A DNA stretch of 64,000 nt. Origin: Phytophthora sp. 'mugwort' (lineage: Eukaryota > Oomycota > Peronosporomycetes > Peronosporales > Peronosporaceae). Location: assembly GCA_033558025.1 (NCBI GenBank), contig JAUCEF010000012.1:3286001-3350000 (forward strand), given 5' to 3'. Under the pieces are notes generated by a model. It saw only the letters and a list, made by a program, of their open reading frames with translations, made no database searches and was not told the origin of the DNA. This document shows, one piece after another, positions 63,157 to 64,000 of the stretch (position 1 is the stretch's first letter; each line of letters starts with the position of its first letter). Position numbers and translations under genes: made by a program.

Positions 63157-64000
63157 ATATGTGTTCCTATTTACCAGTTAGTAACCTCTCCGTAACTAAA
63201 AATGTAAGCTAAATTATGCATGCCACTAAAGGGAGGGTGCTTGTATCTTCCTGGGTTCTTGAAGGGCGGTTCCCTACCTGGGTAGTGCCCTGTCGGTCGA
63301 TGACCAGCTTATCGCCGTGCCTCTGCCTGCGATGTGCGCCGCGGGGTCCCCCCAGATCCGCGCGACGCTCGCGAGGAATGTCCGCTTGCTTGGCGCTCGC
63401 GGTGACGTCGGCAGTGCCAGCCCCAGATGCGGTGGCTGGCACGAATGCAATGGCTCGACAGCTGGATGTCCAGCTGCCGAGACTCGCGCTTGTGGAGCTG
63501 CAGGTGCTCCGTGTAGGTCTTGAAGTTGCTGGGCTGCACCGAGCCCAGCGACCCGTACACGATGGCGGCGGTCTTAACCCGCCACCCCTTGAGCCGCAAT
63601 TCGGCCACGATCGGTTGGTACTTGAGTGTCTTGTAGTCGTGGCTGAACTGCAGCGAGGAGTGGCGGGCCCCGGCCGCCTGGTCTTCAAACGTGACCGCCA
63701 AGTCGGCGATCACCATCGTCTTGGCGGTCACGTTGCGCAGCACGATGTCCGGTCGCAGAGCTGCGCCTGTGTACTCGGGCACCGTCTGGTTCAGGCGCAG
63801 CTCCGTGGTCGACTTGGCGCGGTCCAGTGCGCCGCGGATCTTGGACCCGATCTGCTCCAAGGCGTCGTCGTGACACTGCCTGATGGCGTCCATGTTGGAC
63901 GCGCAGTGGTTAAGAACATGGGGCAGCGTCTCCGCCGAGGAGCAGGCCGGATCGCGGCAGTGGTGGTTGGCCCGAAGGCGCCTGCGCTTGAGCACCGAGT
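63157..64000 (-). mobile_element. 3' part of a further Utopia-like copy (B'), cut by window end
   Basis: 63205-64000 is nearly identical to 56480-57275: it encodes the end of the polyprotein from the zinc knuckle (CRDPACSSAETLPHVLNHC) through PD-x14-D to the stop at 63309, then the 3' region. The upstream part lies beyond the window. Confidence 0.85.

Noticed and set aside
1..64000. tRNA and rRNA genes
   Set aside because: I looked for T-loop GTTCGA-type boxes with matching A boxes and for rRNA core sequences and found no convincing gene. Only the U2-like stem at 56404-56431 and 63129-63156 is suggestive.

Overview
The window looks like a gene-poor, repeat-dense stretch of nuclear DNA from a plant-pathogenic oomycete, most likely Phytophthora or a close relative. 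The evidence is an intact secreted RXLR effector ORF (RFLR plus DEEDR) at 19776-20447, a decayed NLP (necrosis-inducing) gene at 5708-6716, an RWP-RK regulator, short GT-AG introns, and the mix of Ty3/gypsy, MULE, pogo, hAT and tyrosine-recombinase relics. Only three loci look like working host genes: a three-exon RWP-RK factor (7530-8499), the RXLR effector, and an 880-residue multi-C2-domain protein (21755-24397). A fourth, a possible 2OG-oxygenase/zinc-finger protein at 43922-44774, appears frameshifted.

Layout. 1-1864: gypsy gag-protease relic with primer site and LTR, minus strand. 1865-5700: no recognisable genes. 5708-6716: NLP pseudogene. 7530-8499: RWP-RK gene. 9388-17160: pogo, gypsy and tyrosine-recombinase relics, all minus strand. 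19507-24397: the effector, preceded by a 36-bp tandem repeat and followed by a MITE-like element, then the C2 protein. 25075-29915: two damaged copies of a GC-rich non-LTR retrotransposon joined across a 158-bp inverted repeat. 30160-35950: hAT, LINE and gypsy relics. 36318-36462 and 45238-45410: probable mitochondrial inserts (nad1 and nad5). 38111-47650: DUF7869-like, Tc1/IS630-like, intron-bearing pogo and MULE relics. 47760-64000: fragments and then a head-to-tail series of the GC-rich non-LTR retrotransposon, minus strand.

The most interesting system is that non-LTR family. In protein order it carries a C2H2-type zinc-finger region, RWGP peptide repeats, an RNase HI domain placed before the reverse transcriptase, the reverse transcriptase (YADD), a CX4CX7HX4C zinc knuckle and a PD-x14-D restriction-like endonuclease. 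This order matches what I recall of the oomycete Utopia lineage, which targets U2 snRNA genes. One near-complete unit (about 56432-63156) lies between a second unit (about 51535-56431) and the 3' part of a third that runs off the window, with a 6.7-kb period. A double hairpin with a U2-like stretch sits at each unit junction. The copies are mosaics of diverged subfamilies, and most are inactivated by single-base or nonsense changes that differ from copy to copy.

All calls come from reading the sequence and the translations by eye. No alignment or database search was run, so family names rest on motif recognition. Boundaries of relics are approximate.
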